In this document: positions 26,514-35,475 of the stretch, one piece after another
Numbering within the stretch: the stretch's first letter is position 1
How the letters are laid out: the number at the start of each line of letters is the position of its first letter
Source: Caldilineaceae bacterium
GTDB lineage: Bacteria > Chloroflexota > Anaerolineae > Caldilineales > Caldilineaceae
DNA length: 64,000 bases
Direction of reading: 5' to 3'
Assembly: GCA_011523365.1 (NCBI GenBank)
Contig: WTGY01000081.1
Coordinates: 25,111-89,110, forward strand
Program-made: the position numbers and the translations under genes
Notes under the pieces: generated by a model
The model's database searches: none
Told to the model about the DNA's origin: nothing
Seen by the model: the letters and a program-made list of their open reading frames with translations, nothing else

Positions 26514-27245
26514 ATGACCGGCACAATTCTCAATGTGATCGCCGTCTTGATTGGCGGTTCAGTAGGTACGGTATTGGGTCACCGGCTGCCCGCCAGAGTC
26601 CAGGAAACGGTCCTGCACGGCCTAGGACTGATGGTTCTCGCCATCGGCGTCATCATGGTTAGCGGAACGGGAAACGTTCTGATTCCTCTTTTCAGCGTCG
26701 TGACAGGAGGCATCCTGGGCGAACTGCTCCACATTGACGACGGTCTGAACTGGCTGGGCAAGCAGGCGGAAGCGCGCTGGGGTGGACCCCTGGCCCAAGG
26801 CAAAGTGGCGGGCTGGAGCGTCACGCGGGCATTTGTCACGTCCAGCCTGATCTTCTGTGTTGGCCCGATGACAATTCTGGGCAGCATACAGGATGGTCTG
26901 CTAGGGGACTACGAGTTACTGGCGATCAAGAGCGCTTTGGACGGCTTTGCCGCCATCCCATTTGCAGCCAGCCTGGGGCCGGGCGTTTTGCTCAGTGTCG
27001 GGACGGTCGCGCTGGTGCAGGGAGGGCTGTCGGCACTGGCGATGGGAGTCGGCAGCGGACTCGGAGATGTCAGCCGGGAAACGCCATGGGTCGTCGAACT
27101 GACGGCCACAGGCGGGGTTCTTGTACTCGGAATCGGGCTGACTTTACTTGATCTGAAGAAGATCAGGATCGCCAATCTCTTGCCTAGTATCGCTATTGCA
27201 CCCTTGCTGGTCTGGCTCCTGAGCGTTGCAGGGGTTGGATTCTGA
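26514..27245 (+). CDS. DUF554 family membrane protein (YdfK/YqgA-like)
   Basis: A 243-residue integral membrane protein with six or seven hydrophobic segments. The signature start GTILNVIAVLIGGSVGTVLGHRLP, the FSVVTGGILGELLHIDDGLNWLG segment and VGPMTILGSIQDGL are typical of DUF554. No biochemical function is established for the family that I know of. It sits between trpC and trpF with short gaps (48 and 55 bp), so it is transcribed with Trp genes. A transport role is possible but not shown by the sequence. Confidence 0.9.
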   Translation: MTGTILNVIAVLIGGSVGTVLGHRLPARVQETVLHGLGLMVLAIGVIMVSGTGNVLIPLFSVVTGGILGELLHIDDGLNWLGKQAEARWGGPLAQGKVAGWSVTRAFVTSSLIFCVGPMTILGSIQDGLLGDYELLAIKSALDGFAAIPFAASLGPGVLLSVGTVALVQGGLSALAMGVGSGLGDVSRETPWVVELTATGGVLVLGIGLTLLDLKKIRIANLLPSIAIAPLLVWLLSVAGVGF

Positions 27246-27300
27246 CGGGGAAAACTCAGACTATATGACTGCTAATCTGCCAGGTTGAGCAATTGGAAAA

Positions 27301-28017
27301 ATGACGCACGTAAAGATATGCGGTATTACCAGTTTTGAAGACGGACTGTGTGCCGCCAGCGCCGGCGCGGACTATCTGGGATTTATCTTTTTCGAAGAGT
27401 CTCCTCGCTACATCGCGCCGGAGGCGGCGGGAGAGATAACATCAAGGTTGGCCGAGCACCTATCTGATTCGAACAGGCGCAAGGTCAGCGGCGCCGAAGC
27501 TGGTCAAACTCCCCACTTCATTGGTGTATTTGTAAATGAGTCTTTAGAAGCGGTGGAGGAGACGATTTGTCACGCCAATCTGGACTTTGCCCAGTTGCAT
27601 GGAGAGGAGACCCCGGCCATGCTTGAGGCCCTCCGAGGACGCGGCTTCAAGGCGTTGCGCCCAACCAGCGCCGCCGAAGCCGAGATTGAGGCCGAATGGT
27701 ACGCAGGGCTGGGTCCAAGTAACGGTCCTCAACTCCTGGTCGATGCCTACGACCCCAATGGGTACGGCGGCACGGGTAAGCGAGCTGACTGGAAGGCTGC
27801 TGCCGGTTTGGGACGAATCTACCCCCGCCTGGTCCTGGCGGGCGGCCTGACCCCGCATAATGTCGTCGCGGCCGTGGAGGCTGTTCGGCCATGGGCGGTT
27901 GATGTAAGCAGCGGCGTGGAGTTCGAACCCGGACGCAAAGACCCGGCCAAAGTACGCGAGTTTATATTTTCAGCCAAAGGTCGGGGGCAGCAGTCACGAG
28001 ACTTGAACGCCGAATGA
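27301..28017 (+). CDS. trpF: Phosphoribosylanthranilate isomerase
   Basis: A 238-residue TIM barrel performing the Amadori rearrangement of the Trp branch. The catalytic cysteine lies in VKICGITSFEDGL and the general acid aspartate in LLVDAYDPNGYGGTGKRADW. The phosphate loops are LAGGLTPHNV and VDVSSGVEFEPGRKDPAKVREF. It is about 30 residues longer than usual because of an insertion (about 60-72, SNRRKVSGAEAGQ) before strand three. It ends 11 bp before aroC. Confidence 0.95.
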   Translation: MTHVKICGITSFEDGLCAASAGADYLGFIFFEESPRYIAPEAAGEITSRLAEHLSDSNRRKVSGAEAGQTPHFIGVFVNESLEAVEETICHANLDFAQLHGEETPAMLEALRGRGFKALRPTSAAEAEIEAEWYAGLGPSNGPQLLVDAYDPNGYGGTGKRADWKAAAGLGRIYPRLVLAGGLTPHNVVAAVEAVRPWAVDVSSGVEFEPGRKDPAKVREFIFSAKGRGQQSRDLNAE

Positions 28018-28028
28018 GAGAATGAATC

Positions 28029-29279
28029 ATGGAGATTCTGGGGGGTCCTCTATTCGCCGTTGCCGGGGCCGGTGAGTCGCACGGGCCGGGTGTAACGACA
28101 ATTGTTTTTGGCTGCCCTGCCGGTCTTCGCATTTGCCGGAAAGAGGTTCAGCGGTACCTGGACAGGCGCCGCCCAGGCAGCAACCGCCACGGCACTCCAC
28201 GGCAAGAGGCCGACAGGGTTGTTCTGCTCTCAGGGCTGTACGAAGAAGGCGAGGTCGACAGCTTGCTGTCCGGGCCGGCGGTATCGATAGGCGGCGAAGC
28301 GGAATCTGCAACCGAGAGCTATGAGGTTGGTTACTCGACGGGTGAGCCGATCGCAGCGCTGGTACTCTCCACCTCTCAGCGGTCGCGTCACTATGATCAG
28401 TTCGCCGGGCCCAGGGGCGAAGTGCGGCCGGGACACACCGACCTTGTGAAGTATCACAAATCGAAGGGTTACGTAGACATCCGCGGCGGCGGCCGTTCCA
28501 GTTACCGGTCCACCGTCTCGGATGTAATTGGTGGGGCCATAGCCCGTATCTTTCTGAATAAACAGTTCGGAACGGTCATCCTGTCTTCGATTTCACAGGT
28601 TGGACCGCTTCGAACAGATCAGAGCTTGGCGGAGCACTTTGCCACCGTATCGCAGCAGCAGGGCTCGCAGACAGTCACACCTGGACAGGTCGCCGCGGTC
28701 GAGGACAAGCTGGATGAAGCCGAAATTCGCTCGCTGGATGCCGAATTTGCGGAGGAGGCGGGTGAACTGATCAAACGCACGCGCATCGAGGGCGATTCGT
28801 TGGGCGCTGCAGTAGAGGTCGTGGCGGTCAACCCCCCGCCACTGGTCGGCGAGCCTCTCTATCAGAGTCTCAAAGTGCGGCTGATGGGGGCGCTGGGCGG
28901 TCTGAATGCCGTGCAATCCTGTGAAGTGGGCGATGGGGTACAGGTGATCGCCCGCAAGGGCAGTGAGAACAACGACCCCATCCGGCGCAGCGGTTACCAG
29001 GCCAACAGCCACGGCGGGCTCATTGGCGGCATGACGACCGGTTCTCCGTTGGTCTGCCGGGTCGGATTCAAGCCCACATCAACAATTCTCAAGACTCAAC
29101 ATTCGGTTCGGAAGAACCTGGAGGAGATCGACTTTGCCTTGGATAGGGGGCGCCACGACCCCTGCGTTGGCGTGCGCGCCGGCGTAACGCTGGAATCCCG
29201 CCTGGCGATAGAGCTGATGAACGCCGTGTTGATGCACCAGTCCGGCCGGGTGGACACGCAGAATTTCAAACTGTTCTGA
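28029..29279 (+). CDS. aroC: Chorismate synthase
   Basis: A 416-residue FMN-dependent enzyme making chorismate from EPSP, the last shared step. Signature segments are GAGESHGPGVTTIVFGCPAG at the start, RPGHTDLVKYHKSKGYVDIRGGGRSSYR in the middle, and NSHGGLIGGMTTGSPLVCRVGFKPTSTI. Both catalytic histidines (ESHG and RPGH) are present. It is some 50 residues longer than typical bacterial AroC, with an insertion around residues 210-250 (VAAVEDKLDEAEIRSLDAEF). It lies between trpF and aroKB with gaps under 20 bp. Confidence 0.95.
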   Translation: MEILGGPLFAVAGAGESHGPGVTTIVFGCPAGLRICRKEVQRYLDRRRPGSNRHGTPRQEADRVVLLSGLYEEGEVDSLLSGPAVSIGGEAESATESYEVGYSTGEPIAALVLSTSQRSRHYDQFAGPRGEVRPGHTDLVKYHKSKGYVDIRGGGRSSYRSTVSDVIGGAIARIFLNKQFGTVILSSISQVGPLRTDQSLAEHFATVSQQQGSQTVTPGQVAAVEDKLDEAEIRSLDAEFAEEAGELIKRTRIEGDSLGAAVEVVAVNPPPLVGEPLYQSLKVRLMGALGGLNAVQSCEVGDGVQVIARKGSENNDPIRRSGYQANSHGGLIGGMTTGSPLVCRVGFKPTSTILKTQHSVRKNLEEIDFALDRGRHDPCVGVRAGVTLESRLAIELMNAVLMHQSGRVDTQNFKLF

Positions 29280-29294
29280 TTCGGAGTCAATAGA

Positions 29295-30956
29295 GTGGAC
29301 AACTCCCTCGTTTCTGCAGACGTACAATCGATGGAAAACCTCGTGGCCGACGGCTGTAATCTGACGCTTACCGGCTTTATGGGTACGGGTAAGACGACTG
29401 TAGGCCGTATTCTGGCCGAGCGCATGGGCCGACGGCTCGTCGATATGGATGAACTGATTGAGACCGAGTTTGGAAAGCCAATAGCCCAGATATTTTCTGA
29501 CGATGGCGAGGAGCAGTTCCGTCAGGCAGAGGCGCGTCTGTGTCAGACGCTCGCCGCAGAGACAGGCCTGGTCATTGCAACCGGGGGAGGCGCCCTGGTC
29601 AGTGACGAGAATCGGCAGACCATGGAGGCCAGCGGTCCCGTCGTCTGCCTGGCCGCTGGGGCCGACACGATCCTGGAGCGGGTCGAGACCTTCGAAGATC
29701 GCCCGTTGCTGCCTGGTGATCGGGACGAAAAAAGGCGAAACATCGAGAGGCTGCTCCAGGACCGCCGGGCCGCGTACGGGCGGATTCCCCTACGCGTGCC
29801 GACCGACGGCATCGACCCGGAAACTGTTGCAGAGCGAGTGCTCGACACGCTGGCAGGCAACAGTGAGATCGCTGGAATGACCCGCATCACCGTACCCACG
29901 CCGGAAGGGCACTACCATATCTGCATTGGCGAAGGCATCCTGGCGCATGCAGGCCGTCTGCTGTCCAATCGAGATGTGGCAAAGGGAAAGGCGGCGGTCG
30001 TTACGAATGCAGACATCGCAAAACACTATGCCAATGTCCTAAGTGTGAGTCTGCAACAGGAGGGTTATACGCCGGTCCTGTGCCTCGTTCCCGAAGGGGA
30101 AGCTCACAAGACGCTGGCTACAGTTCAAGAGCTGTACGATCAGTTTGTGGCCGCGGAGCTGGACAGGAAGAGCCCCATTGTCGGGCTGGGCGGCGGCGTA
30201 ATCGGCGATATGGCCGGATTTGCGGCGGCCACTTATTTGCGGGGGGCTCCTTTCGTACAGATCCCAACTTCGCTGCTAGCGATGGTCGATGCCTCGGTCG
30301 GGGGCAAGACGGCCGTGGATTTGCCACAGGGCAAGAACCTTGTGGGCGCATTTAAGCAACCCGAGGTGGTGATTATCGATCCGGAGGTGCTGGCAGAACT
30401 TCCGGCAGCCGAGTTTCGTTCAGGGCTGGCCGAGACTGTCAAGCACGGCATCCTGGGCGCGCCTGAACTTTTCCACCAGCTGGAAGGCGAAGGGCCGGCT
30501 AACCTGACGCAGATGATAGCCGACGCCGTACGGGTGAAGGTTGACGTGGTGATCGAGGATCCGTTTGAGAGGGGAAGGCGAGCGACGCTCAACCTTGGAC
30601 ACACCTTTGGCCATGCCATCGAACAGGTAAGCGGCTATTCGCTGCGGCACGGGGAGGCGGTAGCCATCGGGACTATCGCCGCCGCACGCATGGCAGTGGC
30701 GCTGAACCGGTGCGACGCCCAGACTGCGAGCCGCATCGAAACCTGTTTGAACAGGCTTGAGCTGCCTACGAAGGCCAGCGGCCTCAACTTGGAAGAAGTA
30801 TACGCAATGATGTTCAAAGATAAGAAGCGGAGCGGGAGGATGTTGAGATTCATCATTCCCCAGGCCATCGGGGATGTGGTAATCATTGACGACCCTGGCG
30901 AGCAAGTTGTACTTGATGCCCTGGCCTCCGTATTGACGGACGAGTCTCATGGCTAG
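29295..30956 (+). CDS. aroKB: Bifunctional shikimate kinase / 3-dehydroquinate synthase
   Basis: A 553-residue fusion of two shikimate-pathway enzymes. Residues 20-190 are shikimate kinase: Walker A GFMGTGKT at 27-34, DMDE at 50-53, R137 in RPLL and a lid arginine in QDRRAAYGR. Residues 196-553 are dehydroquinate synthase: NAD-binding [21 protein letters not shown], the [19 protein letters not shown] core, and zinc ligands in [19 protein letters not shown] and RHGEAVAIG. The GTG start has GGAG about 8 bp upstream; an ATG at 29331 is an alternative with no ribosome binding site. The stop overlaps the start of aroQ. The two activities catalyse steps 5 and 2, so the fusion is not for direct channelling. 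Confidence 0.96.
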   Translation: MDNSLVSADVQSMENLVADGCNLTLTGFMGTGKTTVGRILAERMGRRLVDMDELIETEFGKPIAQIFSDDGEEQFRQAEARLCQTLAAETGLVIATGGGALVSDENRQTMEASGPVVCLAAGADTILERVETFEDRPLLPGDRDEKRRNIERLLQDRRAAYGRIPLRVPTDGIDPETVAERVLDTLAGNSEIAGMTRITVPTPEGHYHICIGEGILAHAGRLLSNRDVAKGKAAVVTNADIAKHYANVLSVSLQQEGYTPVLCLVPEGEAHKTLATVQELYDQFVAAELDRKSPIVGLGGGVIGDMAGFAAATYLRGAPFVQIPTSLLAMVDASVGGKTAVDLPQGKNLVGAFKQPEVVIIDPEVLAELPAAEFRSGLAETVKHGILGAPELFHQLEGEGPANLTQMIADAVRVKVDVVIEDPFERGRRATLNLGHTFGHAIEQVSGYSLRHGEAVAIGTIAAARMAVALNRCDAQTASRIETCLNRLELPTKASGLNLEEVYAMMFKDKKRSGRMLRFIIPQAIGDVVIIDDPGEQVVLDALASVLTDESHG

Positions 30957-31395
30957 AATCCTTGTGCTCCACGGCCCCAATCTGAATCTATTGGGAACGC
31001 GCGAACGGTCAATCTACGGTAACGTTACCCTGGAAACAATAGATCGGGAGCTTGTCTCTGCCGCCGGCACAGACAACGAAGTTCGTACCCTTCAGAGCAA
31101 CCGCGAAGGCACGCTGATCGATGAGATTCACTCTGCGCGATCCTGGGCCGATGGACTGTTGATGAATCCCGGTGCGTTCACACATTATTCTTACGCCATT
31201 CGCGACGCTGTGGCCGGCGTCGCCTTGCCCACAGTCGAAGTCCATCTGAGTAACGTCCACAGCCGCGAGGAGTTTCGTCATCGTTCCGTAATTGCTCCGG
31301 TCTGTGTTGGACAGATCAGCGGTTTCGGCTGGCGCAGTTATCTGCTTGGTTTGCAGGGGCTCCTGTTATTCATTGCCGAGAGTCGGACCGAATGA
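30949..31395 (+). CDS. aroQ: Type II 3-dehydroquinate dehydratase
   Basis: A 148-residue dodecameric-type dehydroquinase, third step of the shikimate pathway. Conserved segments are [15 protein letters not shown], the catalytic tyrosine Y23 in [43 protein letters not shown] and [15 protein letters not shown]. The usual start of the second block has [16 protein letters not shown], where the N-E variants of QSNHEG are common; here histidine is replaced by arginine. It overlaps aroKB by 8 bp and appears to be the last gene of the plus operon. Confidence 0.95.
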   Translation: MARILVLHGPNLNLLGTRERSIYGNVTLETIDRELVSAAGTDNEVRTLQSNREGTLIDEIHSARSWADGLLMNPGAFTHYSYAIRDAVAGVALPTVEVHLSNVHSREEFRHRSVIAPVCVGQISGFGWRSYLLGLQGLLLFIAESRTE

Positions 31396-31505
31396 ACCGG
31401 ACGGCGCGACCAACCTGTCCTGGACCGACACCACTTCGGCTAAGCTCAGACCCCACCTGAACCGTTGCCCGCGACGCTCGCGCCGTCTATTCTCTTTAGT
31501 TGCCG

Positions 31506-32846
31506 ATGACTCAGTTCCGTTGGCGCCTATTCTGGACGCTCACAATCCTACTGGTGCTGATGTTGATGGCTGTGCTGGTGATGGCCTCCCGTCAGACCGA
31601 AGCCACGTCAGCACCGCTTCCCTCCGCCATCCGCACAGATCTTGATCCGCTGGTTGAAACGTTGCCAGCAGCAGCACCGACTCCACTGGCTTTCGCCGAC
31701 TCACCAACAAATTCGCAGTCTTCCCCAGCAGTCCTCGTTGGCACGGTCAAGCTCTGGCACAGCTGGGCAGGCAATGACGGCGATGCTCTTACGGCCATCG
31801 TAGAACGTTTCCACCAGACCAGTCCAAATTTACAGGTGGAGACTGAATTTATAGAGTACGGCGAATTAGCCCGGGCTTATACGGTTGCTGTCAAAGATGG
31901 AGAAGGCCCTGACCTTATTCTGGCGCCGAATTGGTGGATTCGGGAACTGGCGGCGTCGAAGGTACTTCTTCCGATTGGGAATCAGATAACTGCACAGGAG
32001 AGAGCGCAGTTCGTCCCGGCATCCATAGAGAACCTTGTTTGGGAAGGCATCTTGTACGGACTGCCTACAGACTACGAGCTTGTGGCGCTCTATTTCAACC
32101 AGCGGCTGCTGGATGAGATAGACCTGCCTAACACAGCGGATGATATGATCAGACTGGCCGAAGAGTCGCCTTCGCAGGGTGCTGGCATATACGCGAGTTT
32201 CTATCACTTGGCATGGGGCATTGCGGCTTACGGTGGGCAGCTGTTCGACGAGGACGGCCGTGTCATTCTTGAACAGACACCGGGAGCGGCTGAGTTTATG
32301 ACGTGGCTTCAAAGGGCCGAGGGCACTCCAGGGATCTTTGTCTCTCTCGACTATGGCATGCTGATGGACCGCTTCAAAAAGGAAGAGTACGCCCTGTTTG
32401 TCGACGGCCCGTGGAGCGTCGGCGAACTGCGCCAAAGGTTTGGGGAAGACCTGGGCGTGACCACATTGCCAGCGGGTCAATCGGGGCCCGCCCGCCCTTG
32501 GTTAAGCGCAGACGGCGTTTTTCTCAACCCGGCCACGACTATTGAACAGCAGGACCTCGCGCTGACGTTTGCCCGACACATGACAAACGCGGAGAGCGCG
32601 TCAACCATTGCCCGTATTGCAGGCCGCCTGCCGGCGCACAGAGACGCGGACTTGAATGGCGATCCACTGCTGGCCGGTTTTGCAAAACAGGCGGGCAATG
32701 CCGTTTCTCAACCTCACTTCGCGGAGTTGGATGAAGTTTGGGGCTATGCCAACGACATGATCACACAGGTCCTGCGCGGGTCGGCAACGCCGGAGGAGGC
32801 TGTACTCGAGGCGTCGACACTCATAAATGAAGCGAACGGAAAGTAG
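31506..32846 (+). CDS. Extracellular solute-binding protein (sugar ABC-transporter type)
   Basis: A 446-residue family-1 binding protein. A signal or anchor helix (WTLTILLVLMLMAVLVMA) is at the N-terminus, then a Ser/Thr/Pro/Ala-rich linker of about 45 residues and the binding domain from VGTVKLWHSWAGNDGDALTAI. There is no lipobox cysteine, so it is probably membrane-tethered or secreted rather than a lipoprotein. Core motifs are DLILAPNWWIRELA, LYGLPTDYELVALYFNQRLL and FVDGPWSVGEL. The ATG at 31506 is used; a TTG two codons earlier is possible. No permease or ATPase gene lies nearby, so its transporter is encoded elsewhere or it is an orphan sensor. Confidence 0.87.
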   Translation: MTQFRWRLFWTLTILLVLMLMAVLVMASRQTEATSAPLPSAIRTDLDPLVETLPAAAPTPLAFADSPTNSQSSPAVLVGTVKLWHSWAGNDGDALTAIVERFHQTSPNLQVETEFIEYGELARAYTVAVKDGEGPDLILAPNWWIRELAASKVLLPIGNQITAQERAQFVPASIENLVWEGILYGLPTDYELVALYFNQRLLDEIDLPNTADDMIRLAEESPSQGAGIYASFYHLAWGIAAYGGQLFDEDGRVILEQTPGAAEFMTWLQRAEGTPGIFVSLDYGMLMDRFKKEEYALFVDGPWSVGELRQRFGEDLGVTTLPAGQSGPARPWLSADGVFLNPATTIEQQDLALTFARHMTNAESASTIARIAGRLPAHRDADLNGDPLLAGFAKQAGNAVSQPHFAELDEVWGYANDMITQVLRGSATPEEAVLEASTLINEANGK

Positions 32847-33065
32847 GTTAGTTTGTAATCGGCGCCGTTGAATAGTCTAATCCAGGTGACGGGAAAGACA
32901 GTCGCCAGGAGCCACTTTCGCATGAAGTCGGTATGAGTTTACGACTGTGTACTGAAATGCCGCAATTGGCTTCCCGCCAATCTACAGATAGTTTCCGAAT
33001 CGCACAGCGTACATGACGGTCTGGCTCTTCCAGAATGTAACATTGCGACCGCCCAAGGATCACAT

Positions 33066-34091
33066 ATGGGCCGACTTTCTTTGGAGACCCGCCCCCAAAA
33101 TATTGTTGCAGGACTGTACGACAGGCTTCCCTTCCCCAACATTGGGCCATTGCAGGAAGTCGCGCTTGACCTAGGAATCACCGCCCATGAAGGCGATGTG
33201 CAACTCCAAGGGTTGGTCTTTCAAGGTTTTAGCGGACACCAGTTGCTGTTTGAGCAGCGTTGGTCAGCAGGCACAATCCGGCAACGCACGGGCGAAGAGG
33301 ACCTGACGATCTCTGCAACCACCGGTTTGGCGGTTCGCAGCCTGCAGTTCCTTCTGCATGCGTATCAGCGCCTCACTCATGTCGAAGTAACTGCAGTCGG
33401 CAGAGCGCCGGTAACGACAGAAGCGGCCGATGCTGGACAGCAGATTCAAGCACACTGCCAGACCCCGGTTACCTACCATGAGCAATTGACCGATTTCTAC
33501 TTCCCGCTGGCAGGGGCGTGGTGGGCAGTGCAGGCCGGTGATTGGAGCGACTTCCACAAAACGGAGGTCTACAGTCAGCCCTTCGCGGTGGATTTTGTCA
33601 AGTTGGGCCCAGAGGGGCGCACACATCAGGGCAGCGGCCGCGTTCTGTCCGACCATTACAGTTGGCATCAGCCGGTATATGCTGCTGCTGGCGGCAAGGT
33701 GGCGTACGTGTGCTTCGATATGCCGGATATGGCCCCCGGCGCGATCCCCGACCAGGCTGTCATGCGGGGCGACATGCGCCGGTTGTTGGGTAACGCCGTT
33801 GCGATCAGCCACGCCAATGGAGAGTTCAGCTATTATGCCCACCTGCAACAGGCCAGCTTGCAGGTCAATGAGGGCGAATTGGTCCGAAGGGGCGCCCTTC
33901 TGGGAAGGGTGGGCAACAGCGGAAACTCGCCGGGGCCGCACCTGCACTTTCATGTAATGAACGGGCCCAACCTTTTCATCGATCAAGGCTTGCCGATCCT
34001 TTTCAGTCACTTTGAGGCCGGTGGGCAGTATTATCCTGAACCGACGACGATTCCTACTCGAATGATCGTAATTGGACCGGAGAGGACGTGA
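33066..34091 (+). CDS. M23-fold (LytM/lysostaphin-like) metallopeptidase-like protein with altered zinc motif
   Basis: A 341-residue protein whose C-terminal 190 residues match the M23 fold. [35 protein letters not shown] and the zinc motif HLHFHV are clear. The first zinc motif, normally HxGxD, reads QPFAVD, so the histidine ligand is absent at that place. No signal peptide or membrane segment is seen, which is odd for a cell-wall hydrolase. The N-terminal 130 residues are a beta-rich domain I do not recognise. It may be a non-peptidase or a variant enzyme with a different ligand. Its stop is followed by a 70-bp gap before the next gene. Confidence 0.75.
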   Translation: MGRLSLETRPQNIVAGLYDRLPFPNIGPLQEVALDLGITAHEGDVQLQGLVFQGFSGHQLLFEQRWSAGTIRQRTGEEDLTISATTGLAVRSLQFLLHAYQRLTHVEVTAVGRAPVTTEAADAGQQIQAHCQTPVTYHEQLTDFYFPLAGAWWAVQAGDWSDFHKTEVYSQPFAVDFVKLGPEGRTHQGSGRVLSDHYSWHQPVYAAAGGKVAYVCFDMPDMAPGAIPDQAVMRGDMRRLLGNAVAISHANGEFSYYAHLQQASLQVNEGELVRRGALLGRVGNSGNSPGPHLHFHVMNGPNLFIDQGLPILFSHFEAGGQYYPEPTTIPTRMIVIGPERT

Positions 34092-34161
34092 AGTAACCAG
34101 CGACGAACGAAAGTGCAGTCTCCGGCATATCACCCTGCTACCACAATGGCACTCACATGAA

Positions 34162-34623
34162 ATGAATGACGATTCTTCGAATGGCAGTGGGCCCGGCGAA
34201 GTGCAGCTCTGCTACCGCTTGGACGATGAACTGTACGATGAAATGGTTGACACCGTTGCCGGCGAGAGAGTGATTGGCTTGGCACTGTGGGAGGAATCGG
34301 TCAGCGATGAAGGAGGCGAGCGACCCGCGCCGGGCCAGCGTGTGCTGTTTGACCTCGACCTATATCTGGAAAACAGACTGTTGCTGGCGCTGTACGGTAC
34401 AGCACTATATAGCAATCCCGAAAGCAGCCCTTTGCGCGGCTGGCAACAGGCTGGTAAAATAGTGCAAACTTTGATCAACGGCGGCATTTGGCTAGACGAA
34501 ATTGCGGCAACTGAAGAGGATGAGCTGGTACTGATCCTTAGCCGCAATCACGTGCCGCAGTTGTATCTGAACGTGAGTGGCTGGACTGTCGAGGAGTGGG
34601 AGACTCTGCCCGGCGAGCAGTAA
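34162..34623 (+). CDS. Conserved-looking acidic protein of unknown function
   Basis: A 153-residue acidic protein that I do not recognise. It begins MNDDSSNGSGPGEVQLCYRLDDELYDEMVD and ends in YLNVSGWTVEEWETLPGEQ. It has no membrane segment, cysteine pair or nucleotide-binding motif; predicted structure is alternating strands and helices. The ATG at 34162 is chosen because the upstream part of the frame overlaps the M23 gene and is low-quality sequence; there is no good ribosome binding site for either. The downstream 139-bp gap holds a hairpin CAGCGCCT/AGGCGTTG (34692-34721). Confidence 0.6.
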   Translation: MNDDSSNGSGPGEVQLCYRLDDELYDEMVDTVAGERVIGLALWEESVSDEGGERPAPGQRVLFDLDLYLENRLLLALYGTALYSNPESSPLRGWQQAGKIVQTLINGGIWLDEIAATEEDELVLILSRNHVPQLYLNVSGWTVEEWETLPGEQ

Positions 34624-34762
34624 CGCCGCGCCGGAGCGCAGTTTCTATTCTGAATTCGCTATTGGCTGTCTTTGACCTTTCGCACAATGATCAGCGCCTT
34701 TCTCAATCGATAGAGGCGTTGCAGAGAAACAGCCGTTACGACCCGACCGGGGAGGAATCACG

Positions 34763-35308
34763 ATGACAATTCTAAGTGCTACAAGCGTCGCCCAGACAAG
34801 TACGGAACGCTGGAAGGCGTCGCTTTACGCTGCCCTGGCCGCGGCGGTAGTGTCGCTCCTGATGGTTCTGCTTAAGGGCGTACCGGTCCTTGGGGCCCTA
34901 TTGGGTATCGTGATCGGAGCCGCTCCCATTGCCGGCTACGACTTTGCCCGGGGCGCGCTTGGCGAGAGCTGGCGTCCAGTCATCGCCGGTCTGATCGGCA
35001 ATGTTTTCTTCGTCATTGGTATCGCACTTCCCGGGGTCTTCACGGAAGACTTTGGTTTTGTCGTCACAGGGATTCCAATCAGCCTCCTTACAGCGATCTT
35101 GTGGCCGATTGTAGTCGGCGCGATGAGCCCGAATCAATCGATCGGGAAGCTCCTCCTTGCCAGCATAATCGGCCTTGTTCTTGGCTATGTCGTTGCTTTC
35201 TTTGCCGCCGGGCAGGATCCGACCAGTTGGCCTGGCCTGGCGTCGATTCTGTTTTGGGCCGTATGGGGCGGAACGGTAGGCGCGGCTTTAAGCGCTTGGA
35301 GCAAGTAG
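34763..35308 (+). CDS. Six-helix membrane protein of unknown function
   Basis: A 181-residue hydrophobic protein with about six membrane helices: LYAALAAAVVSLLMVLL, LGALLGIVIGAAPIAG, VIAGLIGNVFFVIGIALPG, GIPISLLTAILWPIVVGA, LASIIGLVLGYVVAFFAAG and ILFWAVWGGTVGAALSAW. Glycine and alanine abundance with few charged residues in the helices suggests a small channel-like or structural protein, but I cannot assign a family. The start follows GGGGAGGAATCACG, a good ribosome binding site. It lies alone between a soluble protein and the PucR regulator. Confidence 0.7.
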   Translation: MTILSATSVAQTSTERWKASLYAALAAAVVSLLMVLLKGVPVLGALLGIVIGAAPIAGYDFARGALGESWRPVIAGLIGNVFFVIGIALPGVFTEDFGFVVTGIPISLLTAILWPIVVGAMSPNQSIGKLLLASIIGLVLGYVVAFFAAGQDPTSWPGLASILFWAVWGGTVGAALSAWSK

Positions 35309-35364
35309 AGAGCGACTCAAAGCACAGCAAATGCCGTATCTCATATGAAATGAAAAAACTGGCT

Positions 35365-35390
35365 CAGCGGGCGGACTGCGACGCCCGCTG
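35365..35390. terminator. Hairpin after the six-helix membrane protein gene, possible terminator
   Basis: CAGCGGGCG and CGCCCGCTG form a nine-base stem with an eight-base loop. The plus strand continues ATTCAATTCT. The minus strand continues after four bases into a T-rich stretch (GTTTTTTC), so the structure could also stop transcripts leaking out of trpA and the PucR region. Confidence 0.5.
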
Positions 35391-35475
35391 ATTCAATTCT
35401 GGAGGGTTTGGCCTAGGCGGCATATGTCCCTTACGGCACTGAACAACGCAACAGACGTTCAGACTGGCTTGGCTC

